Below are positions 12,874 to 13,540 of a stretch of DNA of 13,540 nucleotides, in pieces (position 1 is the first letter of the stretch; each line of letters opens with the position of its first letter). Below the pieces are notes generated by a model that did no database searches, was not told where the DNA came from, and saw nothing but the letters and a program-made list of their open reading frames with translations. Origin of the DNA: Promethearchaeota archaeon. Lineage in GTDB: Archaea > Asgardarchaeota > Lokiarchaeia > Sigynarchaeales > SOKP01. The DNA lies in NCBI GenBank assembly GCA_004524515.1, contig SDNV01000076.1, forward strand, positions 1 to 13,540, in the 5' to 3' direction. A program made the translations under genes and the position numbers.

Positions 12874-13540
12874 ATGACATCTCAAAAATATTTTGAATCT
12901 TTTAAAGATAACGAAGGTTTTGAATATGGATTAAGATTTGGGATCGAAGATGATGCAGAAGAAATATCTAAAATGTTTATTGAAGCGTATGGATATAATT
13001 ATCTTTATAATATGGTGTATGAGCCCTCGGAATTAAAAAATAAGTTAAGCGATCCTAATAATTTCTGGTTCATTTGTGAACACCTTGATAGTAGACAGAT
13101 TGCTGGAGTTGGATTAATGCAGAAAAGAGAATCTATCATATATATCGGGAAAATGATAATTAAGCAGAAATTTCAAAAAAAAGGAATCGCACGAGTGTTA
13201 GGATCTCGGGGTATAATGACTTGTTTAAATAAGCCTGAATTTAAAGAATCCTATAAACTTTATACAGAAGCAAGAACGGAAGAAATTAATGCACAGAAAA
13301 TGATGGAAAGAATTGGTATTCCATACGCATTTATTCCAGAATTTATCAATTTTGGGGACAGAAGGATGTTTGATTTTTCAAAAGGGGAGCCTTTTGTTGA
13401 CGGAGAAAAAGAATCTGCACTCCTATTTATTATCCCTTTTGAACGGTTATGGCAAGATAGAGAAACCAAAATATATATGCCGAAAAATGAAGATCTTTTA
13501 TATTTTTATAACTATATAAAATCTTACAACAAAAAGACAC
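12874..13540 (+). CDS. GNAT-family acetyltransferase (3' end beyond the window)
   Basis: The frame is open from ATG 12874 to the last base, 222 residues without a stop, so the C-terminus is missing. The N-terminus, RFGIEDDAEEISKMFIEAYG (21-40), is the usual first strand and helix of GNAT enzymes. Motif A is IGKMIIKQKFQKKGIARVL (91-109), with the acetyl-CoA pyrophosphate loop Q-K-K-G-I-A (101-106). A motif B-like helix is TEARTEEINAQKMMERIGI (131-149). GNAT enzymes move an acetyl group from acetyl-CoA to an amine. After about residue 150 the protein continues past the usual GNAT length, so a second domain or a longer family is likely. The acceptor is unknown. Confidence 0.85.
   Translation, partial: MTSQKYFESFKDNEGFEYGLRFGIEDDAEEISKMFIEAYGYNYLYNMVYEPSELKNKLSDPNNFWFICEHLDSRQIAGVGLMQKRESIIYIGKMIIKQKFQKKGIARVLGSRGIMTCLNKPEFKESYKLYTEARTEEINAQKMMERIGIPYAFIPEFINFGDRRMFDFSKGEPFVDGEKESALLFIIPFERLWQDRETKIYMPKNEDLLYFYNYIKSYNKKT

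Noticed and set aside
13260..13519. Two short frames (minus 13260-13469, plus 13313-13519) near the window end
   Set aside because: Both overlap the GNAT frame, which is open from 12874 to the end and has family motifs; these are shadows.

Overview
The window is a strongly AT-rich stretch of archaeal DNA with compact genes, U-rich 3' ends, TATA-like elements and occasional strong Shine-Dalgarno sites (GGTGA). Two small longin-like proteins near the two ends, together with many tiny zinc and charged helical proteins, point to an Asgard archaeon, probably of the Lokiarchaeia. This assignment is by protein style, not by any marker gene. I saw no rRNA, tRNA, CRISPR array or insertion sequence.

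Layout. Positions 1-51 are the tail of a plus-strand gene. A longin-like gene (67-519, minus) follows. Positions 737-3071 hold a minus-strand cluster: a cysteine-rich Fe-S protein, then two tandem metallo-beta-lactamase (MBL) paralogues of the COG1237 type, one of which has lost the usual Asp of its metal motif. Positions 3326-3956 hold a small zinc-finger gene and a convergent small acidic helical gene. Positions 4191-5399 hold a CaiB/BaiF CoA-transferase gene whose 5' end is broken. Its conserved N-terminal segment can still be read upstream, in the same frame, but a 30-nt stop-containing insertion separates it from the body and no start codon is in frame. Positions 5760-8233 hold a small zinc protein, an aldehyde dehydrogenase and two microprotein ORFs of 52-53 residues just behind it. 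Positions 8604-12163 hold a persulfide dioxygenase-like MBL fused to two rhodanese domains, a convergent Hsp20 chaperone and a flavodiiron protein. A second longin-like gene, preceded by a 52-bp tandem duplication, and a GNAT acetyltransferase that runs off the end close the window.

How the genes may fit together. The flavodiiron protein (O2 or NO reduction), the MBL-rhodanese (sulfane sulfur handling), Hsp20 and the aldehyde dehydrogenase look like the stress and detoxification equipment of an anaerobe. They are separate transcription units rather than one operon. The Fe-S/MBL/MBL cluster is the clearest candidate for a functionally linked, poorly described set. The most unusual sequence feature is the disrupted 5' end of the CoA-transferase gene.
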